Below, in pieces: positions 36,206 to 44,673 of a DNA stretch of 64,000 nt. This stretch comes from Planctomycetaceae bacterium (GTDB lineage: Bacteria > Planctomycetota > Planctomycetia > Planctomycetales > Planctomycetaceae). The notes under the pieces are model-generated. The model saw only the letters and a list, made by a program, of their open reading frames with translations. It had not been told where the DNA came from and searched no databases. The stretch spans positions 236,971 to 300,970 of the forward strand of contig JAWKUA010000007.1 of assembly GCA_041398785.1 (NCBI GenBank), written 5' to 3'. The position numbers and the translations under genes were made by a program. The first letter of the stretch is position 1; every line of letters begins with the position of its first letter.

Positions 36206-37006
36206 ATGTCGTCGCTGAGTTCCTGCCTGCCAGCCTTCGTACGTCTTGCGGTCGCGGCGGCGTTGTTCCTTCCGGCGTCTGGCTGTTCCAACGCTCCTGT
36301 TGACGATGCGCCGCCGATTCTGACGGCGATTGAGGACGTGCAGAAGGAAGTCGATCAGGCGGAAAAGCAGAAGCGAGCCGCGGAAGCTCGCGCGCGTGCC
36401 GCAACCAATGCCAGCCTGCCGGATGCCGGTTCATCCATCGACATGTCCGACGTGCCGGAGGAAGGCAGTTTTCGCGTCCTGTTCGAAACCACGGCCGGCA
36501 ACTTCACCATCGACGTGCACCGCGACTGGGCACCGATCGGCGCCGAACATTTCTATCAGCTCGTCAAAGCCAACTTCTACAACGACGCGGGCTTCTTCCG
36601 TGTCGTGCCGAATTTCATGGTGCAGTTTGGAATTGCCGCGGATCCGGCAACCACCGCCAAATGGGATCAGTCCATCAAAGACGATCCGGTCAAGCGCAGC
36701 AACCTGAGAGGGTTCGTGACCTACGCAAAGATGAACCAGCCGAATTCACGGTCGACGCAGGTGTTCATCAACTATCAGGACAACTCGCGACTGGATCGAG
36801 ACGGGTTCGCCCCGTTTGGCATCGTTGTCGACGGGATGGAAGTTGTCGACAAGATCAACGCGGAATACGGCGAACGCCCCGACCAGGAGTCTCTCAGAGC
36901 CGGCGGAAACGGGTATCTCAAGCCGACATTTCCAAACCTCGACTTCATCAATTCGGTTACCATCATCAAGGACAACACGGCTTCCGCGGAACCGCCGCAA
37001 AACTGA
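36206..37006 (+). CDS. Cyclophilin-type peptidylprolyl isomerase, lipoprotein
   Basis: 266 residues. Lipoprotein signal peptide with lipobox PASGC (Cys about 27), then a coiled-coil spacer (VQKEVDQAEKQKRAAEARA), then a cyclophilin domain at about 90-260: ETTAGNFTIDVHRDWAP, the catalytic-loop region AGFFRVVPNFMVQFG (the usual F-H-R is F-F-R-V here), TYAKMNQPNSRSTQVFIN and FAPFGIVVDGMEVVDKI. It catalyses prolyl cis-trans isomerisation for exported proteins and is anchored in a membrane. Its His-to-Phe change at the F-H-R motif resembles other bacterial cyclophilins. A GAGG site precedes the ATG. Confidence 0.92.
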   Translation: MSSLSSCLPAFVRLAVAAALFLPASGCSNAPVDDAPPILTAIEDVQKEVDQAEKQKRAAEARARAATNASLPDAGSSIDMSDVPEEGSFRVLFETTAGNFTIDVHRDWAPIGAEHFYQLVKANFYNDAGFFRVVPNFMVQFGIAADPATTAKWDQSIKDDPVKRSNLRGFVTYAKMNQPNSRSTQVFINYQDNSRLDRDGFAPFGIVVDGMEVVDKINAEYGERPDQESLRAGGNGYLKPTFPNLDFINSVTIIKDNTASAEPPQN

Positions 37007-37066
37007 CGATCGTGGCGGAGGCAACCATCGCGCATCTTCGATTTCGAACCGACGACGGTCGCGGAA

Positions 37067-38266
37067 ATGTCGTGCGTCCCACCAGTCCCGTCGTTCCAAA
37101 TTTACTCACGGATTGAGCCATTGAGATTTCGAACCAAACAACGCCCGCGAGGATTGCTGCGGCCGACCGATCAGGTGCGACTGACTCTGCTGGTCGCGGG
37201 CTTCGGCATCGTGCTGCTGGGATTCAGCGTTGCGAAACGGCCGCAGGTCTGGAACACGCTGTTCGGCGAACAGACGGCGACGGGCGCGACTGACGATTCC
37301 AGGACGGAACTGCAGGTGACCGGGAACTCGCTTCGCGCCGACGAATTCTTTGCTGCGCCGGCCGACAAATTCGATTCGGATACGCTGCCGGCGGAAGACA
37401 CACTATCGACGGAAGGCACGTCGGCGGCGGATAACGTGCAGGTCGCACGGAAGCCGGTCGTCGAACAGGACGGTTCCGCTCCAGTGTCCAAACCATCTGC
37501 ATCCGCGGCCCTGACGATGCCCGAAGATCTGCTGAAGAACGTTCACGACGACGTCATCGGGGTTCATTCGGACGAATCGGTCGCCTACTACGCCGCTTTG
37601 AAAATGGCGGCAATGATCAAACCGGAGACCGCCGCAAAGCTGGATGCAGGCAGCTTCGCGCTGTTCATGGACGCCACCAGTGCCTCCCGCGGCAAAGCCT
37701 TCACGATCGACGGCAGGCTGCGGCGGCTGTCGGTTCAAAGCCGGGCCGCAAATGAATTCGGGGTCGGCACACTGTACGACGCCTGGCTGACAACCGCCGA
37801 TTCCGGCGACCGTCTGGTGCATGTCGTGGCAATGTCGATCGATGAGAAACTGAAGCCGGCCGACGCCTACGGCAAGCATCCGCCGGACGTTCGCTTCACG
37901 GGATATTTTCTGAAACGCGAAGGCTACGCGACCCGTGACAGCGTCAATATCGCTCCCCTGTTCCTTGCCGGAGCATTGAAGGAAATCCCTGAACCGGCCG
38001 CCGTGGTCACCCGCTCGGAGCAACTGACGCCATACCTCTGGCGGCTGACTCTGGCGGTCTGCGCGGGAATCGCGTTCATCTGGTGGTCATTCCATCGCAG
38101 CGATTTGCGGCACCAGCAGTCGCGCGTCCGACAACTGGCCAGACAACCGGCGACGGCATCGTTTGAAGGAGTTTCGTCGGTTTCCGTGAAGGAGACTCTG
38201 CACCAGTTGGAAGCGGACGCCAATCGCGCGGAATCGCCGTTTCCGGAATTGAGGTCCAGCCCATGA
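37067..38266 (+). CDS. Bitopic membrane protein of unknown function
   Basis: Up to 399 residues; the true start is unclear (ATG at 37067, or a TTG in the 37118-37122 area giving the basic leader before the first helix). One transmembrane helix near residues 39-56 (RLTLLVAGFGIVLLGFSV), a long acidic, low-complexity segment (SDTLPAEDTLSTEGTSAAD), a globular region of about 200 residues (LLKNVHDDVIGVHSDESVAY, FTIDGRLRRLSVQSR, GYFLKREGYATRDSVNIAPL) and a second helix near the C-terminus (LTLAVCAGIAFIWWSF). No family recognised. Its stop overlaps the hemB start by ATGA, so the two genes are coupled, though a functional link to haem synthesis is not implied. Confidence 0.75.
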   Translation: MSCVPPVPSFQIYSRIEPLRFRTKQRPRGLLRPTDQVRLTLLVAGFGIVLLGFSVAKRPQVWNTLFGEQTATGATDDSRTELQVTGNSLRADEFFAAPADKFDSDTLPAEDTLSTEGTSAADNVQVARKPVVEQDGSAPVSKPSASAALTMPEDLLKNVHDDVIGVHSDESVAYYAALKMAAMIKPETAAKLDAGSFALFMDATSASRGKAFTIDGRLRRLSVQSRAANEFGVGTLYDAWLTTADSGDRLVHVVAMSIDEKLKPADAYGKHPPDVRFTGYFLKREGYATRDSVNIAPLFLAGALKEIPEPAAVVTRSEQLTPYLWRLTLAVCAGIAFIWWSFHRSDLRHQQSRVRQLARQPATASFEGVSSVSVKETLHQLEADANRAESPFPELRSSP

Positions 38267-39273
38267 CCCTCGGAGACAGGGAATCCGCCGGACGATTTCC
38301 GGCGATCCGGATGCGAAGAAACCGCCGGCACGACTGGTCGCGAAGGCTGGTGCGGGAACATTCACTTTCGGTCGATGACCTGATACTTCCCGTGTTTGTG
38401 ACGGAAGGCAGCGGCATCGAACAGCCGATCGCCTCCATGCCGGGCGTCCATCGCTACAGCATTGATCGAGTCGTCCCATGCGTTACCGGCGCTGCCGAGC
38501 TGGGGATTCCCGCCGTGGCCGTGTTTCCCGTGACGCCTGTCGATCGCAAAACGGAAGATGGCGACGAAGCCACGAACCCCGATAACCTGATCTGCCGCGC
38601 GATGCGAGCGATCCGCGACGCGGGACTGCCTCTGGGAATCATCGCGGATGTCGCGCTGGATCCCTACACGACTCACGGACAGGACGGAGTCCTGCACAAC
38701 GGTTACGTGGCGAACGACGAAAGCCTGCAGGTTCTGGCTCGACAGTCGGTGGTTCAGGCCGAAGCGGGATGCGACATCATTGCTCCGTCCGACATGATGG
38801 ACGGACGCGTCGGCGTCATCCGAAAGGCTCTTGATGACTCGGGTTTTCAGCGAGTGCAGATCATGGCCTATTCGGCGAAGTACGCGTCGGCGTTTTACGG
38901 ACCGTTTCGCGACGCCGTGGGCTCCGCCGGAAACCTCGGCAAAGGCGACAAGCGGACCTATCAGATGGACCCGGCCAACACCGACGAAGCACTGCGGGAA
39001 GTCGCTCTGGACATCGCCGAAGGAGCCGACATGGTCATGGTCAAACCGGGAATGCCGTACCTGGATATCGTCCGGCGGGTGAAGGACGAATTTCGAGTAC
39101 CAACGTTTGCGTACCAGGTCAGCGGCGAATACGCGATGCTGAACGCCGCGGCTAAAAACGGCTGGCTGGACCGCGATGCCGTGATGCTGGAAAGTCTGCT
39201 GGCGTTCAAGCGAGCCGGAGCCGACGGCATCCTGAGCTACTTCGCTGTCGATGCCGCGAAGCTGCTGAAATAA
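38263..39273 (+). CDS. hemB: Delta-aminolevulinic acid dehydratase (porphobilinogen synthase)
   Basis: 336 residues, full family length. Condenses two 5-aminolevulinate to porphobilinogen in haem synthesis, cytoplasm. Schiff-base lysines: MAYSAKYASAFYGPFRDA and MVMVKPGMPYLDIVRR. The metal-site region is DVALDPYTTHGQDG, with Asp in place of the three cysteines of zinc enzymes, so this is a magnesium/potassium-type enzyme like that of Pseudomonas. Other family signatures: RMRRNRRHDWSRRLVREH, PVFVTEGSG, TNPDNLICRAMRAI, DMMDGRVGVIRKALD and YQVSGEYAML. ATG overlaps the previous stop (ATGA). Confidence 0.97.
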   Translation: MTLGDRESAGRFPAIRMRRNRRHDWSRRLVREHSLSVDDLILPVFVTEGSGIEQPIASMPGVHRYSIDRVVPCVTGAAELGIPAVAVFPVTPVDRKTEDGDEATNPDNLICRAMRAIRDAGLPLGIIADVALDPYTTHGQDGVLHNGYVANDESLQVLARQSVVQAEAGCDIIAPSDMMDGRVGVIRKALDDSGFQRVQIMAYSAKYASAFYGPFRDAVGSAGNLGKGDKRTYQMDPANTDEALREVALDIAEGADMVMVKPGMPYLDIVRRVKDEFRVPTFAYQVSGEYAMLNAAAKNGWLDRDAVMLESLLAFKRAGADGILSYFAVDAAKLLK

Positions 39274-39302
39274 CCCGCGCGGATCGTCGATCGCCAACTG
39301 AG

Positions 39303-39896
39303 TCAGCCGTCAGGGTCGTCAATCAGTTCCTGCAGCCTTGCCGCGTGTTCCGGCAGCAGCTTTGCACACCAGGACTCATCGATCAGACCGACTGCCAGAA
39401 AGTCCTGCAGATGAACCTGGTCCTTGCGACGGAACGAATTCAGCTTCATGCGGACCAGAGCTTCCAGGTCGACGACGTTGTAGTCGTCTCCCGCCGCCAC
39501 TTCGGTGACGTCCGCTGACGCAGTTGTATACTCGGGCCGGACCTTCTCACCGGCATACAGAATATGCACGGCGTCGCGGGGACTTCCGTCGGGACCGTCG
39601 ATGAAGCAATCGACTCCCATGACTTCGTAGTGATAGAAACCGGCACTTTCCAGTGCCTGCTTCACGCGGTCGAAGTCAGACCGGCGGATCAATATGTCGA
39701 CATCCTGAGTATTGCGGGTCGCCGCCCGATCGACTCGGGCTACCCATGCGGCGACGGCGTTACCACCGGCAACAGCATACGGAATCCCCGCGTCACGCAG
39801 CGCAGCGGTGGCTCGTAAGGCGCGTTCACGGACAGCTTCCACGGCTTCAATCATCCTTTGCCAGGAAAACGGTTTCAGCTCGATCGCCACAGTCAC
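39303..39896 (-). CDS. Nucleotidyltransferase-fold protein
   Basis: 197 residues. Contains the polymerase-beta-like (MNT) core: GGNAVAAW at 44-51 and the metal-ligand pair DVDILI at 65-70, followed by RRSDFDRVKQALESAGFYHY and a third acidic strand around 86-100. C-terminal part: VVDLEALVRMKLNSFRRKDQVHLQDFL, as in the antitoxin/AbiEii-like and DUF6036-like groups that recognise or modify nucleotides. No toxin partner is adjacent: the neighbours are hemB and a protein transferase, both unrelated. Could be a stand-alone tRNA/nucleotide transferase. The exact substrate cannot be inferred. Confidence 0.8.
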   Translation of the reverse strand: MTVAIELKPFSWQRMIEAVEAVRERALRATAALRDAGIPYAVAGGNAVAAWVARVDRAATRNTQDVDILIRRSDFDRVKQALESAGFYHYEVMGVDCFIDGPDGSPRDAVHILYAGEKVRPEYTTASADVTEVAAGDDYNVVDLEALVRMKLNSFRRKDQVHLQDFLAVGLIDESWCAKLLPEHAARLQELIDDPDG

Positions 39897-39998
39897 AATC
39901 TCGCGGGAATCTCTGTTTCCGAACAGACCTGTCGAGCCGCCATGATACCGGCGGCGCCGGCCCCGGCCAACATTGATACCGGAATCACGAGAAGCACG

Positions 39999-40766
39999 TC
40001 ACGGTACTTCCCACAGCGGCAACTCGTCATCACCGACATAGTCGCGCAGGATTTCGTGCGGAGCGAACCGATTCTTGTAGTTCATCGAACCGCATTCGCG
40101 TATGTAATAGCCCAGGTACAGCCGGTGCCTGGCGGTCCGCTGACCTTCTGCGATCTCCGACAGCACAGAATACGTTCCCAGCCCGGCATGGCGCAGTTCC
40201 GGATCGTGAAAGAAGTAGATACTGGACATCGCGGATTCAGTCATGTCGACGATCCCGATGGCGACAAGCTGCCCGTTCAGCAGATATCGGAACTCCCGCG
40301 AAAACGGAAACCGGCCTTCCAGAAAGGACTCGGAGTATTCGTCTCGCGTAATCATGCGAAACGGCCAGTTGCGGCGACGGTGCATGTCCAGGTGATACCG
40401 GTTGTACAGCGACAGATGTTCGTCGGTGACGTCCGGCGGACCGATCTCCACCTGAATGGCGCGGTTTCGAGTTCGGCAGCGACGCTGACTCTTCGACGGT
40501 TGAAACCGATCCAGCACGATCCGCAGACTGCGGCATTCGCGGCAGGTCCGGCACTTCGGACGAAAAATCATGCGTCCGAACCGTCGCCATCCCCGCTCCA
40601 GAAGTTGTTCGTAGTGCCTATCGGTCAGCGAGAACGCAAAGCGGTATTCCATCTGCGACATCCGGCCGGACAGGTAGCCGCAACTCGATTCGGAACCCAG
40701 CATGATCAGTTCGCCGCGCTGCGGTTGTTCGTCGCCGGCAAACTTGCTGTCGAGTTCATCTGCCAT
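39999..40766 (-). CDS. bpt: Aspartate/glutamate leucyltransferase or arginyltransferase (Bpt/ATE family)
   Basis: 255 residues. Transfers an amino acid from aminoacyl-tRNA to protein N-termini (N-degron pathway, feeding ClpAP-type proteolysis). Evidence: CGYLSGRMSQMEYRFAFSLT, the CRTCRECRSLRI cysteine cluster, LYNRYHLDMHRRRNWPF, RYLLNGQLVAIGIVDMTES, SSIYFFHDPELRHAGLGTYS, YLGYYIRECGSMNYKNRFAP. All are hallmark Bpt/Ate1 blocks. Bacterial proteins of this length generally act as leucyl transferases on N-terminal Asp/Glu; arginyl activity is not excluded. Confidence 0.9.
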   Translation of the reverse strand: MADELDSKFAGDEQPQRGELIMLGSESSCGYLSGRMSQMEYRFAFSLTDRHYEQLLERGWRRFGRMIFRPKCRTCRECRSLRIVLDRFQPSKSQRRCRTRNRAIQVEIGPPDVTDEHLSLYNRYHLDMHRRRNWPFRMITRDEYSESFLEGRFPFSREFRYLLNGQLVAIGIVDMTESAMSSIYFFHDPELRHAGLGTYSVLSEIAEGQRTARHRLYLGYYIRECGSMNYKNRFAPHEILRDYVGDDELPLWEVP

Positions 40767-40880
40767 TTAGGGTCCCGGGAGAAACTCTGCCGCGGCGATT
40801 TTGAAGTCGGCTGATATCGCAGTGCCACTCCGAATCTGGCGCGACGGGTGCTGCTGGCTGCGCGGCGGGTTGACCGGCCG

Positions 40881-42056
40881 TTACTTTCCCGACGCCGTGC
40901 TGCTTGTTTTCGGCAGGACCCAGCCGGGTCGCGGAAAATGGCAGGTATAGCCGTTTGGATAGCGCTGCAGATAGTCCTGATGGTCGGGTTCCGCTTCCCA
41001 GAAATCACTTGCCGGGACCACTTCCGTGACGACTTTGCCCGGCCAGTTGCCGGACGCTTCCACGTCGGCGATGGTCTCCAGCGCGACTCGCTTCTGTTCA
41101 TCACTGGTGTAAAAAATCGCCGATCGATACGACGCGCCCCGGTCGTTTCCCTGCCGGTTCAGTGTCGTCGGGTCATGGATTTGAAAGAAGAACTCCAGCA
41201 GATCGCGATAGCTGGTCTGTGACGGATCGAACACGATTTCGATCGCTTCGGCATGGGTCCCGTGATTGCGATACGTGGCATTCGGCACATCGCCGCCTGT
41301 GTAGCCCACTCGCGTGTCAATCACGCCGGGCCGCTTGCGAATCAATTCCTCCATCCCCCAGAAACAGCCTCCTGCCAGGACCGCGCGTTCTGTCGTATTC
41401 ATGGTTTTGTTTTCCTGTTGGCCGGCTGCTGTCGACGAGCCGGTTCCGTTCGGAGTGAAAAGGGACGCAAATTCCCCGTAGCCCTCTTTGTCCAGATCCT
41501 CGGCCGGGACGAATCGCAGAGCGGCGGAGTTAATACAATAGCGCAGACCGGTTGGCTGCGGTCCGTCGTCGAAGACATGCCCCAGATGCGAGTCACCGTA
41601 TCGCGAACGCACTTCCGTTCGGCTCATGAACAATTGCCGATCTTCCTTCTCGACGATATTAGCACCGTCAATCGGGCGAAAGAACGACGGCCAGCCGGTC
41701 CCCGATTTGTACTTGTCCTTCGAGCTGAACAGCGGCTCGCCGGAGACGACGTCCACGTACAGTCCTTCGCGCGTGTTGTCCCAGTAATCGTTGGAAAACG
41801 GTCGCTCGGTCGCTTCGCGCTGAGTGACGTCGTACTGCATCGCGGTGAGCTGTTGTCGCAGCGTTGCATCGTCCGGCTTCCTGAATTCGGACCAGGAATT
41901 GGTACTGCCGGTTCCAGTCCCGATGCTGTCCGCCGGCGCGGCGCCGGAATGGGTCATTCGGGGTTCAGACTCAGTCAGACGAAAAGCGATGGCTGCCACG
42001 ATCACGACTGCCGCGGATACCAGTGCCGCAACGGCAAGTCGTCTTCGGAGTGTCAT
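40881..42056 (-). CDS. msrBA: Membrane-anchored MsrB-MsrA fusion methionine sulfoxide reductase
   Basis: 391 residues from the ATG at 42056, supported by AGGAGA 8 nt upstream (an ATG at 42113 also exists in frame). N-terminal anchor/signal helix (LAVAALVSAAVVIVAAIAF) puts the enzyme outside the cytoplasm. The MsrB domain is at about 58-205: YKSGTGWPSFFRPI, SRYGDSHLGHVF, and the catalytic Cys in GLRYCINSAAL. The usual two CxxC zinc-binding pairs are absent (SSKDKYKSG). The MsrA domain is at about 225-385 with the GGCFWG nucleophile Cys and YRNHGTHAEA. It reduces both methionine sulfoxide epimers in exported proteins. Order MsrB-MsrA is the reverse of the PilB-type MsrA-MsrB fusion. Confidence 0.93.
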   Translation of the reverse strand: MTLRRRLAVAALVSAAVVIVAAIAFRLTESEPRMTHSGAAPADSIGTGTGSTNSWSEFRKPDDATLRQQLTAMQYDVTQREATERPFSNDYWDNTREGLYVDVVSGEPLFSSKDKYKSGTGWPSFFRPIDGANIVEKEDRQLFMSRTEVRSRYGDSHLGHVFDDGPQPTGLRYCINSAALRFVPAEDLDKEGYGEFASLFTPNGTGSSTAAGQQENKTMNTTERAVLAGGCFWGMEELIRKRPGVIDTRVGYTGGDVPNATYRNHGTHAEAIEIVFDPSQTSYRDLLEFFFQIHDPTTLNRQGNDRGASYRSAIFYTSDEQKRVALETIADVEASGNWPGKVVTEVVPASDFWEAEPDHQDYLQRYPNGYTCHFPRPGWVLPKTSSTASGK

Positions 42057-42408
42057 GATGCGATTCTCCTGAAAGCGCGGAAAAAACAAGTGACCTGCGT
42101 CGCGGGCATTCACGTGATGACATCGTCACGAAGGGCCGGAAGGCGCTGAGGGCTCGCCGTGACCGATGATACCGGAAAATCTTAGTGCTTCGTCGGCCGC
42201 AGATCGATGGATTTCATGGCCTCCGCAATCGGAAGCGTGGTGTGATTGGGAGGGCGAGGCTCCTGCCGAGCCGCTGCCGCATTGAATGCTCTTTTGCACG
42301 CGCGGCTCGAAACGATGCTGCCTATACGCCAGATTCTGCGCGACATCATGTTTGAATGGTCTTGGCCGGTCGCTTGACCATAGCCGGCTCGTCCACCGCT
42401 GCCCACCT
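42057..42408. repeat. Gap with inverted copy of the CGGCGGCTCGGCAGGAGCC repeat
   Basis: 352 bases between the msrBA start and the export operon end. At 42248-42273 it has GGGAGGGCGAGGCTCC then TGCCGAGCCG, the reverse complement of the tandem repeat at 1841-1923. No gene is convincing here. Confidence 0.7.
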
Positions 42409-44673
42409 TCAAAACGTTCGGGCGAGATACCGCCGCAGGCGTTCCAGCAGCGATCGTTCCGCTCCGTGAATCCGGACTTGCCCGACGGAATACAGGTTCG
42501 GCACGGGTTGCGAATCCCTGACCGTCAGGACACCGGAACAGCGAAACAACGGCGGAGCGGCGTCGTGCGGTGCGCGTCGCCACTTATTCAAGCCGGCGAC
42601 GGAGATCTGGATGGGGACCGAATCGGCCGTTTCCTGAGAGACTTCCTCGATGATCGTTTGAAAGCGTTCGTTTGCTCCCGAGAGGGACGCGACTGTCGTC
42701 AGCGAGCCGGGTGCGACAAATTCGACTTCCGCTTCATCGACGAATGCCACGACCCACAATTCACGAGGGTCACCGATATGGCCGAGCACCGTGCCGCGAT
42801 CCAGATGGGCATTCCGGTTTTGGTGCGTCAGCGGCAGTCCGGTCCACGAGGAAAGCTGCCGTCCATCAGGCTGCGGAACACGTTCCTGCGGCGGCAGCAG
42901 TACGCCGGCTGTCGATGCCTCGACGCTGAGTTTCCGCGCCTGTTCACGGAGCGATGCCAGCCGTGATTTCACTTCGGCGATTGCTTCCGCCGTCGTGGCA
43001 AGGTCGTTTTTCCGATCGGACGCTCGAACGGTCTCCAGCGATGCCAGAATGTTTTCATGCTGCCGAAGTTCCGCTTCCACCGCCTGCACGCGCAGGTCAA
43101 TGTCCGTGTTCGAAAGACGGGCGATCTCGTCACCGGCCTGCACCACCTGTCCATAGTCGGCGAACGAAATGACGTCACCCGGAACCGTGACGTAGATCGC
43201 TTCTCCTTTGGGAAGAAACGTACACGGAGCCGTCACGGAATACGGCCAGCGAAAACTCAACACCAGCCATGCAACGGCGCAGAATGCGATCGTGTGCAGC
43301 AGCGGTCGAAGGCCGCGCCGCTGTCTCAGGGCTGTGACGGCCGTGTTGCCGACGAACAACGCCAGCGGCATCACCAGAAACGTCGCCAGGATGAACCACG
43401 ACAACAGCTGCCCCGCGGCTTCCTGCTGCCATTGTCTGGCAAACGTGCGCACGATCTTCACGATCGCGAACGTGATCAGCAGGCGATAGGCCGCCGCCAG
43501 CAGCCCATAAACGGTCAGAAACGCCGTCTGCCGGGATCGAATCGACGTCAATCCGTCCGTGACGCCGAACAGATATCGTCGAGCAAGCTGGCTGACTCGC
43601 GCGGACGCCTGCTGATACAGATTCGGGATGCCCGTGAGATCCGCCAGCAGAAAATAGCCGTCGAAACGCAGCAGCGGATTGCCGTTGAACAGCACGGTCG
43701 TCACGGAACACAGCAGAATCGTGTTCATCAGCAGAAGACGAGTTGTTCCCGGAGCGGCGAACCACCACAGCAGCACGCAGAGCGACGCAATCGTCAGTTC
43801 CAGAACGATGCCGGCTGCCGTGACCGCAAGGCGATGAGACCTATTCAGCGACCACGAATCAGAAACGTTGGTGTACAGCACCGGAGTAAACGTCAGCATC
43901 ATGATGCCGCATTCACGGCACTCCGCGCCGAAGTGGACACAGGTCAGAGCGTGCGCCAGTTCGTGACAGCATTTCACGACGATGAATGCTGCCAGGATCA
44001 GCAGGATGTTTTCGCGGCTGGCGAACGTCGACAGATTCGGCAGTCCCTGTCGGAAGTCGTCGAACCGGACAGTGACCAGAGTGCCCGCGGTCAGCAGCAG
44101 AATCGCGAAACACACCGCCGCCGCGCGTGTGTACAGGAAGGCCAGCCGCGGCTCGATGCTTTTCAGCAGCGACGTCGGGTCCATCAGCGGCAATCGCAGA
44201 CGCATCAGTTTCAGCGGTGCGGTCCAGCGACGCGTTCTGCGCTTTTGCTCCAGCGCCGCCAGCACGCGCGGTGAATCTCCGGTGACGGTGGCAACCAGCA
44301 GTTGCTGACGAATCAGCCGGCGAAGAAAGGTCCACAGTTCCTGTTCGTCAATTTCATGATCGGGAAACTGAGTCTGCAGCAGTTGTTTCCAGCCGTTCAT
44401 GTCGATCCGGCCGTCGAGCGCGCGCAGAGCCAGGTACTCGTGCGAATCCAGAAACGTGTGAGCCGGCTGCAGCGGATCCTTCAGAATCCAGCCTCCGTTT
44501 TCGTGAGGCATGCAGGTCAGATCCGGTCGCATTCGCCATCGGATGGGTGTCTGATTTCTGCGCGCCGCGGCGTCGTCAGCGGCGGCGTCGACCGTCGCCG
44601 GGGATGGTGAATTCGTCGCAGCGGCACGGCCGAATTCTCGCTGCGATTCTGCGCTGCCGCGGTCCGTGTTCAT
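42409..44673 (-). CDS. Site-2-protease-like (M50) membrane protein with PqqD-like and lipoyl/HlyD domains
   Basis: 754 residues in three parts. Residues 45-128 (HENGGWILKDPLQPAHTF, LALRALDGRIDMNGWKQLLQ, LRRLIRQQLL) resemble a PqqD-like winged-helix (RiPP recognition element fold). Residues 170-500 hold about eight transmembrane helices, with the M50 zinc motif HELAH (His237-Glu238-His241) in a helix and NPLLRFDGYFLL (Asp338) as the third ligand. Residues 505-750 contain a barrel-sandwich/HlyD-type membrane-fusion region (ISFADYGQVVQAGDEIARLS, coiled coil EAELRQHENILASLETVR). This is the putative peptide zinc metalloprotease family, widespread but functionally obscure. ATGA overlap with the HlyD gene upstream. 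It may bind, cleave or pass a peptide to the adaptor chain. Confidence 0.9.
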   Translation of the reverse strand: MNTDRGSAESQREFGRAAATNSPSPATVDAAADDAAARRNQTPIRWRMRPDLTCMPHENGGWILKDPLQPAHTFLDSHEYLALRALDGRIDMNGWKQLLQTQFPDHEIDEQELWTFLRRLIRQQLLVATVTGDSPRVLAALEQKRRTRRWTAPLKLMRLRLPLMDPTSLLKSIEPRLAFLYTRAAAVCFAILLLTAGTLVTVRFDDFRQGLPNLSTFASRENILLILAAFIVVKCCHELAHALTCVHFGAECRECGIMMLTFTPVLYTNVSDSWSLNRSHRLAVTAAGIVLELTIASLCVLLWWFAAPGTTRLLLMNTILLCSVTTVLFNGNPLLRFDGYFLLADLTGIPNLYQQASARVSQLARRYLFGVTDGLTSIRSRQTAFLTVYGLLAAAYRLLITFAIVKIVRTFARQWQQEAAGQLLSWFILATFLVMPLALFVGNTAVTALRQRRGLRPLLHTIAFCAVAWLVLSFRWPYSVTAPCTFLPKGEAIYVTVPGDVISFADYGQVVQAGDEIARLSNTDIDLRVQAVEAELRQHENILASLETVRASDRKNDLATTAEAIAEVKSRLASLREQARKLSVEASTAGVLLPPQERVPQPDGRQLSSWTGLPLTHQNRNAHLDRGTVLGHIGDPRELWVVAFVDEAEVEFVAPGSLTTVASLSGANERFQTIIEEVSQETADSVPIQISVAGLNKWRRAPHDAAPPLFRCSGVLTVRDSQPVPNLYSVGQVRIHGAERSLLERLRRYLARTF

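Noticed and set aside
39303..39896. Toxin-antitoxin pair (AbiEii-like) with an adjacent gene
   Set aside because: The nucleotidyltransferase fold is plausible but neither neighbour is a small antitoxin, so a toxin-antitoxin system is not supported.
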